From Microbacterium salsuginis (GTDB lineage: Bacteria > Actinomycetota > Actinomycetes > Actinomycetales > Microbacteriaceae), in the NCBI RefSeq assembly GCF_012524205.1, contig NZ_JABACI010000005.1, positions 248,001-312,000 of the forward strand: a stretch of DNA of 64,000 nucleotides, in the 5' to 3' direction. Within the stretch, counting starts at the first letter, position 1. Every line of letters begins with the position of its first letter. Below the pieces are notes generated by a model. That model had not been told where the DNA came from. It made no database searches and saw only the letters and a list, made by a program, of their open reading frames with translations. Of this stretch, positions 33,103 through 41,878 are shown piece after piece. A program made the position numbers and the translations under genes.

Positions 33103-33581
33103 CGCAGCGGGTGATCGTCATCGAGCTGGCCCGACTGGAGGCGGCACATCTCGTCGGTCAGTTCCTCGAGCTGGTGTCGGACGCAGCGCCCTCCGACGGC
33201 GATCCCGCGATCGGAAGGCTCGTGCCGCCGGGGTACACCGACGAAAGCGACGCCCGGGAGTTCCGGGACCTCACCGAGACACACCTCCTCGACCGCCGTC
33301 GAACTGATGCCGGCGTCGTCCTGGCCTCGCTCGCGGACGCCGCGGAGATCCCCGACGACCCGGATGACCCGGCGCTCATGGAACCGGTGGAAGTGCGTCT
33401 GGACCCCGACATGGCGCAGGCATGGCTGCGGACATTGGCCGCGGTCCGGCTCGTCCTCGCCACGCGGCTGGGAATCACCGGGGCGGAGGATCACGATCCC
33501 GAGAACCCTCGCTTCGGCATCTACGACTGGCTCGGCTACCGCCTGGACGGCCTCGTGTCCGCACTCGACGACGAGGTCTGA
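33099..33581 (+). CDS. DUF2017 domain protein
   Basis: A 160-residue acidic, mostly helical protein. Conservation is visible in RFGIYDWLGYRLDGLVSAL at the C-terminus. DUF2017 proteins sit next to clpS across actinobacteria, suggesting a role in ClpS-dependent proteolysis, but no biochemical function is known to me. The start overlaps clpS in ATGA. Confidence 0.85.
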   Translation: MTQRVIVIELARLEAAHLVGQFLELVSDAAPSDGDPAIGRLVPPGYTDESDAREFRDLTETHLLDRRRTDAGVVLASLADAAEIPDDPDDPALMEPVEVRLDPDMAQAWLRTLAAVRLVLATRLGITGAEDHDPENPRFGIYDWLGYRLDGLVSALDDEV

Positions 33582-33599
33582 AGCATCCCGCCCCGCCCG

Positions 33600-34193
33600 T
33601 CAGGGAATGCGGAAGACGTGCGTCGCGTGGCGTGTCGGCTCGTCACGTTCGATATGCCGCTGCTCCTGGCGCGCCCAGCGCTCCCAGTGGGGAGCATACG
33701 TCTGGCCGTCGCGTGCGAGTGCGCGGTGGCGTCGGGACGCGTCCGGTGATTCCAGCCACACGCGGATGTCGCCGAGGCGTGCGGTCGCGGGTGTCAGAAC
33801 CCCGGCGCCTTCCACGATCAGCGGCAGCGACGGATCGACCGCGTGCGCTTCGGCGGGCTGCTGCAGCTCCCAGTCCCAGCGCTGCCACACGCCGACCATG
33901 CCACGCGCGTGCGGCACGAGGATCTGCTCCCGCGCGACCTCGACCCCGTCATCGAGGCCGTCCCAGCCCGGGTAGATCGAGTCCAGAGCGACGAGCTGGA
34001 CTCGGCCCCGGAGGGGCCAGCGCGTCACGAGCGCGCGCGTCAGAGAAGTCTTGCCCGCTCCGCTGCGACCGTCGACGAGGACGACCGGATTGGACGCCGC
34101 GGTTCGCGTGATCGCGGCGACGAGATCGGTGACGGCCGCGTCCAGCGATACCGCGACCGGATCGGGACTACTTCTTGAGTGCGCGGATGACAC
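33600..34193 (-). CDS. P-loop kinase-like ATP-binding protein
   Basis: A 197-residue P-loop NTPase of the uridine-kinase-like class. Walker A is GRSGAGKT at residues 42-49, followed by VALDSIYPGWDGLDDG (acidic substrate-site strand) and IVEGAGVL (Walker B-like). The C-terminus has RALARDGQTYAPHWERWARQE, like the lid of small-molecule kinases. The substrate is unknown. GTG at 34193 is the best start; it puts the first 8 codons inside the upstream GerW-family gene, with a 26-base overlap. Confidence 0.75.
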   Translation of the reverse strand: MSSAHSRSSPDPVAVSLDAAVTDLVAAITRTAASNPVVLVDGRSGAGKTSLTRALVTRWPLRGRVQLVALDSIYPGWDGLDDGVEVAREQILVPHARGMVGVWQRWDWELQQPAEAHAVDPSLPLIVEGAGVLTPATARLGDIRVWLESPDASRRHRALARDGQTYAPHWERWARQEQRHIERDEPTRHATHVFRIP

Positions 34194-34488
34194 GGCTGAG
34201 GGCGCGGCCGGCGATGAACACGAACGGCACGGCGACCGCGAGCAGTGCCACGATGTTCGGTTCGAAGCGGAGGTCGTCCCCGCGCCGGATGTATGCACCG
34301 ACGGGAATGGCGTAGCCGCCCCCACCGCCCCCGCCGTTACCCGCTTCGTCGGAGCCGCCCCCGAATCCCGACCAGGTCAGTGCGACAGGGATGAGGCGGA
34401 CACCGTCGACGTCCTGCTGCTCTCCGTAGGCGCTCTTGACGCCGAGGGTCGCGGACTGCTTGCCGAGTTCCAGTGCGATATTGGGCAT
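34168..34488 (-). CDS. GerW/YtfJ-family membrane protein
   Basis: A 106-residue protein. The N-terminal part (SATLGVKSAYGEQQDVDGVRLIPVA) and a glycine-rich stretch before GYAIPVGAYI match the GerW (YtfJ) family; residues about 77-96 form a C-terminal membrane anchor ending in RALKK. GerW works in Bacillus spore germination, so in this non-sporing actinobacterium the role must differ. TACCGT lies 6 bases before the ATG, and a 16-bp tandem array begins 16 bases further upstream. Confidence 0.8.
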   Translation of the reverse strand: MPNIALELGKQSATLGVKSAYGEQQDVDGVRLIPVALTWSGFGGGSDEAGNGGGGGGGYAIPVGAYIRRGDDLRFEPNIVALLAVAVPFVFIAGRALSRVIRALKK

Positions 34489-34494
34489 GGCTCA

Positions 34495-34500
34495 ACGGTA
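34495..34500 (-). promoter_or_regulatory. -10 hexamer, GerW-family gene
   Basis: TACCGT on the minus strand, 6 bases before the ATG at 34488. The corresponding -35 position (about 34518-34523) falls within the first unit of the tandem repeats. Confidence 0.45.
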
Positions 34501-34515
34501 GCGGGCGCACAGGCC

Positions 34516-34627
34516 TCAGCCCAGTGCCTGTTCAGCCCAGTGCCTGTTCAGCCCAGTGCCTGTTCAGCCCAGTGCCTGTTCAGCCCAGTGCCTGTTCAGC
34601 CCAGTCCCTGTTCAGCTCGGCGCTAGT
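34516..34627. repeat. 16-bp tandem repeat array
   Basis: Five identical 16-bp units run from 34516 to 34595, then one unit with a single change (34596-34611) and a degenerate one (34612-34627); the last bases of dinB (34628-34643) resemble an eighth. On the minus strand the unit reads ACAGGCACTGGGCTGA and the dinB end GCAGGCGCTGAACTGA, so the array looks like repeated duplication of the dinB 3' end. There are no spacers, so it is not a CRISPR. Confidence 0.9.
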
Positions 34628-35908
34628 TCAGTTCAGCGCCTGCGTCGGCCCCGCCGTGCCGGGTGCGGGCGGCTTCGACGGCAGGGCGCCGCCGGCGCGT
34701 CCTCGCCCGAGCAGCGTGGCACGGGTGATCGCGCCCCGTCCGAACTTTGCCGCGGCGCCGTCGAGTGCGTCCTCCACCCGCCGCCATTCCTCGTCGTCGT
34801 CCCAGAGCGCAGGCGCGGCGCCGCCCGCCGGCCGCAGACGCTCGGCACGGACGCCGATGAGCCGCACCGGAAGCCGCCGCTCGATCGCGCCGAACAGCTC
34901 GTGCGCGGCATCCCCGATCCGCTGGCCGACCGCCGTGGGCTCTGTGAGGGTCTGCGAGCGGGTGATGGTCGTGAAATCCGCGAAGCGTACCTTGATGGCG
35001 ATGGTGGCCGACTCCCACTCCCCCGCTCGCAGCCGCGCTCCGACGCGATCGGCGAGTCGACGCAGCTCCGCGCGAAGGATGGCGTCGTCGGAGATGTCTT
35101 CGAGGAAGGTCTCTTCGTGACCGACGCTCTTCTCCACTCGTTGGGTGTCGATCGGACGCGGGTCGATTCCGCGGGACAGCTGCCAGAGCCGCTCGCCCAT
35201 CGCGCCGCCGAGAACGCGGTCGAGCACGGTCCGTGGCGTGTCGAGCACATCGGCGACGGTGCGGATGCCGCGGCCTTCCAGTGCCTCCGCCGTCTTCGGC
35301 CCGACCCCCCACAGCGCGCGGACGGGTCGCGGGCGCAGAAAGGCGTCCGTGTCGCGCTCGGCGACGATGAGCAGCCCGTCGGGCTTGCTGATGGTCGAAG
35401 CCATCTTGGCCACGTGCTTCGTCGCCGCCACGCCCACACTGCAGGTCAGCCCGGTCTCTTCGACGACGCGGGCACGCAGCATCCGTGCGATCTCGCCCGG
35501 GGACCCCCACAGCCTGCGGGCTCCGCGAACGTCGAGGAAGGCCTCATCGATGGACAGCGGCTCGACCAGCGGGGTGATCTCGCGGAAGATTCCCATCACC
35601 GCCGCCGACAGCGCGAGGTAGCGATCGAAATGCGGCTGCACCACGATCGCGTGCGGGCACAGGCGCAGCGCCTGCCCCACGGGCATCGCCGAACGGACGC
35701 CGAACCGGCGTGCCTCGTAAGAGGCACTCGAGACGACGGACCGACCGTCGGGCGCACCGATGATGATCGCCTTGCCCCGCAGCGATGGGTCGTCGAGCTG
35801 CTCGACCGATGCGTAGAACGCATCCATGTCGACATGAAGGATGCCGGTGCCGGCGTCGTCGGCACCCTCGGGTGAGACGAGCCGGCCCGATCCGTCGCCG
35901 CGCCCCAT
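34628..35908 (-). CDS. dinB: DNA polymerase IV
   Basis: A 426-residue Y-family translesion polymerase. HVDMDAFYASVE gives the first catalytic aspartates (Asp27, Asp29), and LSIDEAFLDV the second Asp-Glu pair; the little-finger domain follows RPVRALWGVGPKTAEAL. No clear C-terminal beta-clamp pentapeptide stands out in the Pro-rich tail (GALPSKPPAPGTAGPTQALN). CAGAAT lies 6 bases before the ATG, a possible weak leaderless -10. I see no LexA box upstream. Confidence 0.93.
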   Translation of the reverse strand: MGRGDGSGRLVSPEGADDAGTGILHVDMDAFYASVEQLDDPSLRGKAIIIGAPDGRSVVSSASYEARRFGVRSAMPVGQALRLCPHAIVVQPHFDRYLALSAAVMGIFREITPLVEPLSIDEAFLDVRGARRLWGSPGEIARMLRARVVEETGLTCSVGVAATKHVAKMASTISKPDGLLIVAERDTDAFLRPRPVRALWGVGPKTAEALEGRGIRTVADVLDTPRTVLDRVLGGAMGERLWQLSRGIDPRPIDTQRVEKSVGHEETFLEDISDDAILRAELRRLADRVGARLRAGEWESATIAIKVRFADFTTITRSQTLTEPTAVGQRIGDAAHELFGAIERRLPVRLIGVRAERLRPAGGAAPALWDDDEEWRRVEDALDGAAAKFGRGAITRATLLGRGRAGGALPSKPPAPGTAGPTQALN

Positions 35909-35982
35909 GGGTTCATTCTGCGCCGCACTGCCGACATCCCGTGGTTCCGGGCCATCGCCTGACCCGGAGCACGAGAAGCGGA

Positions 35983-37512
35983 CTACTGCGCCGCGCGCTC
36001 CAGAACCAGTTCGCGCACGCGTGCGGCGTCGGCCTGGCCCTTCATGGCCTTCATGACCGCGCCGATGACCGCGCCTGCAGCCTGGACCTTGCCGTCGCGG
36101 ATCTTCTCGAGCACATCGGGTTGCGACGCGAGCGCCTCGTCGATCGCGGCGATGAGCGCACCGTCGTCCGAGACGACAGCCAGCCCGCGTGCGGCGACGA
36201 CCTCCTTCGGCGAGCCCTCGCCCGCGACCACGCCCTCCAGCACCTGGCGCGCCAGCTTGTCGGTCAGCGTGCCTTCGTCGATGAGCTGCTGCAGCTCCGC
36301 GACCTGCGCCGGAGTGGCCAGATCGGACACCTCGCGCGCCGTACCCTCCGCGTTCATCGCGTTCGCGATCCGCGTGAGCTCACCGGTCCACCACTTGCGG
36401 GCGGACGCCGGTGCGGCGCCCGCTGCCACGGTCGCCTCCACGTCGGCCAGAAGTCCGCCGTTGACGACGTCCTGGAACTCGAGGTCGGTGAAGCCCCATT
36501 CCGCCTTCAGACGGCGGCGACGCGCGGCGGGCGGCTCCGGCAGCGCCCCTCGCAGCTGCTCGATGAGCTCCGGCGCCGGGACCACGGGAAGCAGATCGGG
36601 CTCGGGGAAGTACCGGTAGTCGTCGGCGTCGGACTTGGGGCGTCCGGGTGACGTGGTTCCGGTGTCTTCGTGCCAGTGGCGCGTCTCCTGCGTGATCGTG
36701 CCGCCCGCGGCGAGGATCGCCGCCTGGCGCTGGATCTCGTATCTCACCGCCCGCTCCACCGACCGCATGGAATTGACGTTCTTGGTCTCGGTACGCGTGC
36801 CCAGCTTCTCCTGGCCGCGGGGACGTAGCGACACGTTCGCGTCGCAGCGCAGGTTGCCGCGTTCCATGCGGGCATCCGAGATCCCCAGGCTGAGGACGAT
36901 GTCGCGGATCGTCTGCACGTAGGCCTTGGCCACGTCGGGCGCGCGGTGCTCGGTGCCGAAGATCGGCTTGGTCACGATCTCCACCAGCGGGACGCCGGCC
37001 CGGTTGTAGTCGACCAGCGAGTACTCCGCGCCCTGGATGCGACCGGTCGCGCCCCCGACGTGGGTGAGCTTGCCGGCATCCTCCTCCATGTGGGCGCGCT
37101 CGATCGGCACGGGCACGATCGTGCCGTCCGCGAGCTCGACGTCCACGTGCCCTTCGAAGGCGATCGGCTCGTCGTACTGGGAGATCTGATAGTTCTTGCC
37201 CAGGTCCGGGTAGAAGTAGTTCTTGCGCGCGAACCGGCTCGACGGCGCGATGGAGCAGCCGAGCGCCAGTCCGAGGCTGATCGAGTAGCGCACGGCCGTC
37301 TCGTTCACCACGGGCAGCGAGCCGGGCAGTCCCATGTCGACGGGAGCGACCAGTGTGTTCGGCCCAGCGGCGTGGTTGGCGGAGTTCGCCGGGTTCGCCG
37401 CGGACGAGAACATCTTCGTCTCGGTGTTCAGCTCGACGTGCACCTCGAAGCCGAGCACCGGCTCGAACAGCTCGAGTGCCTTGTCGAAGTCCATCAGTGC
37501 GTCCTTCGCCAT
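35983..37512 (-). CDS. gatB: Asp-tRNA(Asn)/Glu-tRNA(Gln) amidotransferase subunit B
   Basis: A 509-residue GatB, the tRNA-binding kinase subunit that activates Glu-tRNA(Gln) or Asp-tRNA(Asn) for amidation. GFEVHVELNTETKMFSS at the N-terminus and RCDANVSLRPRGQEKLGTRTE are family blocks; the C-terminal YqeY-like domain is complete. The ATG at 37512 shares one base with the gatA stop (TGATG), with GGGAGG upstream, so translation is coupled. The operon order is gatC-gatA-gatB. Confidence 0.95.
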   Translation of the reverse strand: MAKDALMDFDKALELFEPVLGFEVHVELNTETKMFSSAANPANSANHAAGPNTLVAPVDMGLPGSLPVVNETAVRYSISLGLALGCSIAPSSRFARKNYFYPDLGKNYQISQYDEPIAFEGHVDVELADGTIVPVPIERAHMEEDAGKLTHVGGATGRIQGAEYSLVDYNRAGVPLVEIVTKPIFGTEHRAPDVAKAYVQTIRDIVLSLGISDARMERGNLRCDANVSLRPRGQEKLGTRTETKNVNSMRSVERAVRYEIQRQAAILAAGGTITQETRHWHEDTGTTSPGRPKSDADDYRYFPEPDLLPVVPAPELIEQLRGALPEPPAARRRRLKAEWGFTDLEFQDVVNGGLLADVEATVAAGAAPASARKWWTGELTRIANAMNAEGTAREVSDLATPAQVAELQQLIDEGTLTDKLARQVLEGVVAGEGSPKEVVAARGLAVVSDDGALIAAIDEALASQPDVLEKIRDGKVQAAGAVIGAVMKAMKGQADAARVRELVLERAAQ

Positions 37513-39032
37513 CAGCGTGCGCCTCCCATCGAGTTCAGCACCGGTGCCCTGTCGAGGAGCGGCCCACCCCATGAGTCGACGAGCACCGCCTCGAGCGCGG
37601 CGCCCACCCGGTACAGACGCGCGTCCTCTCGCGCCGGAGCGAGGAACTGGATGCCGACAGGCAGTCCGTCCTCGGCGGCCAGTCCCGACGGGATCGAGAT
37701 GCCGGGAACACCCGCGAGGTTCGCGGGAATCGTCGTGACGTCGTTGAGGTACATCTGCAGCGGGTCGTCGATCTTCTCGCCGAGCTTGAACGCGGTCGTC
37801 GGCGCAGACGGCGTGGCGATCACGTCCACCTGCGCGAAGGCCTCGTCGAAGTCGCGCTGGATGAGGGTGCGCACCTTCTGCGCGGAGCCGTAGTAGGCGT
37901 CGTAGTAGCCGGCCGAGAGCGCATACGTGCCCAGGATGATGCGCCGCTTGACCTCGTCGCCGAACCCGGCGTCGCGCGTGGCGGCCATGACGTCCTCGAC
38001 GGTGCCGCCGGGCACGTCGATACGCATGCCGAAGCGCACCGAGTCGAACTTCGCCAGGTTGCTCGATGCCTCGGCCGGGAGCACGAGGTAGTACGCGGCG
38101 ACGCCGTACTCGAAGTGGGGTGCGCTGATCTCGACGATCTCGGCTCCGTGCGCCTGCAGCGCGCCCAGAGCCGTTCGGAAGGACTCCGACACGCCGGCCT
38201 GGAAGCCGCTGTCGGGCAGCTCCTTGATGACGCCGACCCGCAGTCCCTTGAGCACGTCGCCGGTGGCGCCCTCGCGAGCGGCGGCGGCGAAGGAGGGCCA
38301 GGCCTCGGCGAGAGAGGTCGAATCGTGCGGATCGTGACCGCCGATGACGTCGTGCAGCATGCCGGCGTCCAGCACCGTGCGGGTGACCGGACCGACCTGG
38401 TCCAGCGACGACGCCAGCGCGATCGCGCCGTAGCGGCTCACCCCGCCGTACGTCGGCTTCATCCCGACGGTGCCCGTCACGTGCGCCGGCTGACGGATCG
38501 AGCCACCGGTGTCGGAGCCCAGGGCGAGGGGCGCCTCGAACGCGGCGACCGCGGCGGCCGAGCCGCCCCCGGAACCACCGGGGATGCGGTTCAGATCCCA
38601 GGGGTTCCGGGTCGGGCCGTACGCCGAGTGCTCAGTGGACGATCCCATCGCGAACTCGTCCATGTTCGTCTTGCCCAGTGGGACGAGGCCTGCCACGCGG
38701 GAGCGTGCGACGACCGTCGCGTCGAACGGCGACATGTAGCCCTCGAGGATCTTCGAACCGCTCGTGGAGGGCATGTCGGTCGTGACGAGCACGTCCTTGA
38801 TCGCCAGGGGGACGCCGGCCAGCGGGCCCAGCTGCTCACCCGCGGCGCGGCGCGTGTCGATGCCGGCCGCGACATCCAGTGCGCGCTCGCTCACGTGGAG
38901 GAAGGCGTGGATGTCGGCATCCACGGCCGCGATGCGGTCCAGATGCGCCTGGGTGGCCTCCACGCTGGACACCTCGCGCGAGGCGAGCTTGTCTGCGAGC
39001 GCGGCGGCGCTCAGCTTCGTCAGATCGGTCAC
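37512..39032 (-). CDS. gatA: Asp-tRNA(Asn)/Glu-tRNA(Gln) amidotransferase subunit A
   Basis: A 506-residue amidase-signature enzyme that releases ammonia from glutamine. The Ser-cisSer-Lys triad is Lys79 (PLAIKD), Ser154 (PGGSGGGSAA) and Ser178 (DTGGSIRQPA). The GTG start follows AAGGGG. It lies 9 bases after the gatC stop. Confidence 0.95.
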   Translation of the reverse strand: MTDLTKLSAAALADKLASREVSSVEATQAHLDRIAAVDADIHAFLHVSERALDVAAGIDTRRAAGEQLGPLAGVPLAIKDVLVTTDMPSTSGSKILEGYMSPFDATVVARSRVAGLVPLGKTNMDEFAMGSSTEHSAYGPTRNPWDLNRIPGGSGGGSAAAVAAFEAPLALGSDTGGSIRQPAHVTGTVGMKPTYGGVSRYGAIALASSLDQVGPVTRTVLDAGMLHDVIGGHDPHDSTSLAEAWPSFAAAAREGATGDVLKGLRVGVIKELPDSGFQAGVSESFRTALGALQAHGAEIVEISAPHFEYGVAAYYLVLPAEASSNLAKFDSVRFGMRIDVPGGTVEDVMAATRDAGFGDEVKRRIILGTYALSAGYYDAYYGSAQKVRTLIQRDFDEAFAQVDVIATPSAPTTAFKLGEKIDDPLQMYLNDVTTIPANLAGVPGISIPSGLAAEDGLPVGIQFLAPAREDARLYRVGAALEAVLVDSWGGPLLDRAPVLNSMGGAR

Positions 39033-39041
39033 GGGGGCCCC

Positions 39042-39341
39042 TTACTGCTCTTCGCCGAGGATCGCGGTGACGCGGAATCGCCCGTCGGCGGCATCCGGTG
39101 CGTTCTGAAGCACCTGCGCCGGGGTGAGCAGATCGCCCACTTCGTCCGGCCGGAAGACGTTCTGCAGCGGGATCGGGTGGCTCGTGGCCGCCACGTCGGG
39201 CGTCGCGACCTCCGAGACCTTGGCGATGTTGTCGACGATGACGTCGAGCTGGCCGGTCAGGCGCTCGACCTCCTCGTCGCTGAGCTGGATCCGGGCGAGC
39301 ACACCGAGGTGACGCACGAGATCGGGGGTGATTTCAGACAC
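39042..39341 (-). CDS. gatC: Asp-tRNA(Asn)/Glu-tRNA(Gln) amidotransferase subunit C
   Basis: A 99-residue GatC that clamps GatA to GatB. LVRHLGVLARIQLSDEEVERL and the C-terminal LQNAPDAADGRFRVTAIL are typical. Two GTG codons are consecutive at 39344 and 39341; TAGACT is exactly 6 bases before the second, so I start there. Presence of GatCAB implies that Gln-tRNA and possibly Asn-tRNA are made by transamidation. Confidence 0.92.
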   Translation of the reverse strand: MSEITPDLVRHLGVLARIQLSDEEVERLTGQLDVIVDNIAKVSEVATPDVAATSHPIPLQNVFRPDEVGDLLTPAQVLQNAPDAADGRFRVTAILGEEQ

Positions 39342-39347
39342 CACGAC

Positions 39348-39353
39348 AGTCTA
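39348..39353 (-). promoter_or_regulatory. -10 hexamer, gatCAB operon
   Basis: TAGACT on the minus strand with a 6-base spacer to the second of two tandem GTG codons. It faces the acyl-CoA ligase promoter across a 66-base gap. Confidence 0.5.
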
Positions 39354-39395
39354 TTCGGACCGCGAGGCACCTCCGGGGGCGCGGGGCTCCCGGCG

Positions 39396-39401
39396 TAGGC
39401 T
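39396..39401 (+). promoter_or_regulatory. -10 hexamer, acyl-CoA ligase
   Basis: TAGGCT, 6 bases before the GTG at 39408. No Shine-Dalgarno sequence intervenes. Confidence 0.45.
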
Positions 39402-39407
39402 TGGCGC

Positions 39408-41111
39408 GTGACGACCTACGACCCGCCGCGCCCCTGGATCGCCAGCTACGCCGAGGGGGTGCCCGCGGATCTGTCGCCCGTCACGGGCTCCCTGGTCGAC
39501 ATCGTCGAGGCATCGGCGCGCGACTATCCCGATGCCGCCGCCCTGCAGTTCTTCGGACGCACGACGTCGTACCGGTCGCTCCACGAGCAGATCGAGCGGG
39601 CCGCGGCGGGTCTGCGTGACCGGGGTGTGCGCGCCGGAGACCCGGTGGCCATCGTTCTTCCGAACTGCCCGCAGCACATCGTCGCCTTCTACGCCGTCCT
39701 GCGACTGGGCGCGGTGGTCATCGAGCACAACCCGCTCTACACGCCGCGGGAACTGCGCAAGCAATTCGAGGATCACGGCGCGAAGCACGCGATCGTGTGG
39801 AGCAAGGTCGTGAGGTCCGTGCAGGACTTCCCCGCCGATCTCGCGGTCTCGACGATCATCACCGTCGACATCACCACGGCGATGCCCTTCCGCACACGCG
39901 CGGCGCTGCGCCTGCCCATCGCCAAGGCCCGCGAGGCCCGTGCCGCCCTGACCGAACGCGTGACCGGCGCAGTCCCCTGGGAGGTCGTCGTCGGATCCGA
40001 CCCGCTGCCGCAGACTCACCCGAAGCCCTCGACGGACGATCTCGCGCTCATCCAGTACACCAGCGGCACGACCGGCAGCCCGAAGGGCGCGTCGCTGACG
40101 CACCGCAACCTCCTGTCCAACGCGGCGCAGGCGCGCGCGTGGGTGCCCTCGATCGTGCGCGGCGACGGATGCGTCGTGTATGCCGTGCTGCCGATGTTCC
40201 ACGCCTACGGCCTCACGCTGTGCCTCACGTTCGCGATGTCGATGGGCGCCCGCCTCGTGCTCTTCCCACGTTTCGACCCCGACATGGTGCTGGACGTGAC
40301 GAAGAAGCATCCGGCGACGTTCCTCCCGCTCGTTCCGCCGATCGCCGATCGGCTGCTGAAGGCTGCACGGGAGAAGGGCATCTCGCTCGCCGGCACCCAG
40401 GTGGCGATCTCGGGAGCGATGGCCCTTCCGCACGAGTTGGTCGTGCCGTTCGAGGAGGCCTCTGGCGGATACCTGGTCGAGGGCTACGGCCTGAGCGAGT
40501 GCTCGCCGGTGCTGATGGCGAACCCCGTCGCCGACAACCGCGTGCCCGGCACGGTGGGGCTGCCCTTGCCGGGCACCGAGTGCCGCGTGGTCGACCCCGA
40601 CGACCCGACTCAGGATGTCGCTCCCGGCGACCGCGGCGAACTCTTGGTCCGCGGTCCCCAGGTCTTCAGCGGGTACTACGGCAAGCCCGAAGAGACCGAG
40701 GCCGTGTTCGCCGACGGGTGGTTCCGCACGGGTGACATCGTCACGATCGACGACGCCGGCTTCGTGCGCATCGTCGACCGGATCAAGGAGCTCATCATCA
40801 CGGGCGGCTTCAACGTCGCGCCCACCGAGGTGGAGAACGCGCTGCGACAGCACCCGATGGTCGAGGATGTCGCTGTCGTGGGGCTGCCCAGCGATCACTC
40901 CGGTGAGGAGGTCGTCGCGGCGATCGTGTGCGCCCCGGACGCCGGCGACGTCGATGTCGAGGCGGTCCGCGAGTTCGCCCGCGGCATCCTGACGCCGTAC
41001 AAGGTGCCGCGTCGAGTCTTCGTGGTCGACGAACTGCCCAAATCGCTGATCGGCAAGGTGCTGCGCCGTCAGGTGCGAGACCGTCTGCTGGCGCTCACGA
41101 CGGGTTCGTAG
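39408..41111 (+). CDS. Long-chain fatty acid-CoA ligase family (AMP-binding)
   Basis: A 567-residue adenylate-forming enzyme. The AMP motif YTSGTTGSPKG begins at Tyr217, and EGYGLSECSP, GWFRTGDI and the C-terminal KSLIGKVLRR (adenylation lysine) complete it. The architecture fits FadD-type ligases that activate fatty acids to acyl-CoA. The GTG start is predicted leaderless. The last 17 bases overlap the converging SDR gene. Confidence 0.9.
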   Translation: MTTYDPPRPWIASYAEGVPADLSPVTGSLVDIVEASARDYPDAAALQFFGRTTSYRSLHEQIERAAAGLRDRGVRAGDPVAIVLPNCPQHIVAFYAVLRLGAVVIEHNPLYTPRELRKQFEDHGAKHAIVWSKVVRSVQDFPADLAVSTIITVDITTAMPFRTRAALRLPIAKAREARAALTERVTGAVPWEVVVGSDPLPQTHPKPSTDDLALIQYTSGTTGSPKGASLTHRNLLSNAAQARAWVPSIVRGDGCVVYAVLPMFHAYGLTLCLTFAMSMGARLVLFPRFDPDMVLDVTKKHPATFLPLVPPIADRLLKAAREKGISLAGTQVAISGAMALPHELVVPFEEASGGYLVEGYGLSECSPVLMANPVADNRVPGTVGLPLPGTECRVVDPDDPTQDVAPGDRGELLVRGPQVFSGYYGKPEETEAVFADGWFRTGDIVTIDDAGFVRIVDRIKELIITGGFNVAPTEVENALRQHPMVEDVAVVGLPSDHSGEEVVAAIVCAPDAGDVDVEAVREFARGILTPYKVPRRVFVVDELPKSLIGKVLRRQVRDRLLALTTGS

Positions 41112-41874
41112 GCCTCTCCCGCTCCTCGGGGTCGGCGCCCCGCGCGGCGCGGCCGCCGTCGACCGGCACGACGGCACCCGTGACGAAGGACGCCTCGTCG
41201 GAGAGCAGGAACGCGACGACCGTCGCCACCTCGCTCGCCTCACCGACGCGGCCCAGCGGTTGCAACGCGGTGATCGCGCCCTCGAACTCCACGCGCTCGC
41301 GTGCAGGCAGCGACGACAGATGGTCGTCATAGCGCTGCGTCCTGATCGATCCGAGAGCGACCGCGTTGGCTCGGATCCCATCCGCTCCGTAGTCGACCGC
41401 GAGCGAGCGCGTGAACCCCTCGAGCGCGGCCTTCGCGGTGGCGTACGCGATGCTTCCGCGCACCGGACGAACAGCCTGGTGAGAGCTGACGGCTACGATC
41501 GCACCAGGGGTCCCCGCGTTCAGGAAGGCCCGCACTGCGGCGGCCGATCCGTTCACAGCCGGCTCGAGGTTGGCCGAGATCGCGGCGCTCACCGCCCCGT
41601 CCTGGCGGGCGTCCAGCCAGAGATCCTCGAACACCGCCGCGTTGTTCACCCAGCCCGTCAGCAGGCCGAGACCCGCTGCCTTCCGGACCGCGTCATCGAG
41701 CGCGCGTGGGTCGCCGGCGTCGCCGATCACCTCGGCGAAGGCGTCTGACTCGGCGCGCCCGGTCGAACGACGGTCGATCGCCACGACGCCCTCACCGCGA
41801 GCCAGGAGCACGTCGACGATCGCGGACCCGATGCCGCCTGCCGCACCGGTCACCACAGTGAACCGTCGCGTCAT
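41095..41874 (-). CDS. SDR family oxidoreductase
   Basis: A 259-residue classical short-chain dehydrogenase. The cofactor motif TGAAGGIG is at residues 9-16, NNAA at 77-80, and the catalytic Ser130/131, Tyr144 and Lys148 (YATAK) are in place. Acidic/basic pattern after strand 2 (IDRRS) leaves NAD versus NADP open. It begins 4 bases after the ligA stop with GGAGTG upstream, so it is the distal gene of that operon, and its end overlaps the acyl-CoA ligase end. Confidence 0.9.
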   Translation of the reverse strand: MTRRFTVVTGAAGGIGSAIVDVLLARGEGVVAIDRRSTGRAESDAFAEVIGDAGDPRALDDAVRKAAGLGLLTGWVNNAAVFEDLWLDARQDGAVSAAISANLEPAVNGSAAAVRAFLNAGTPGAIVAVSSHQAVRPVRGSIAYATAKAALEGFTRSLAVDYGADGIRANAVALGSIRTQRYDDHLSSLPARERVEFEGAITALQPLGRVGEASEVATVVAFLLSDEASFVTGAVVPVDGGRAARGADPEERERPTNPS

Positions 41875-41878
41875 CTCG

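Noticed and set aside
34516..34627. CRISPR array
   Set aside because: Units are contiguous 16-bp repeats with no spacers and no cas genes nearby.
35909..35982. LexA (SOS) box upstream of dinB
   Set aside because: No TCGAAC-N-GTTCGA-like palindrome is present in the 74-base gap.
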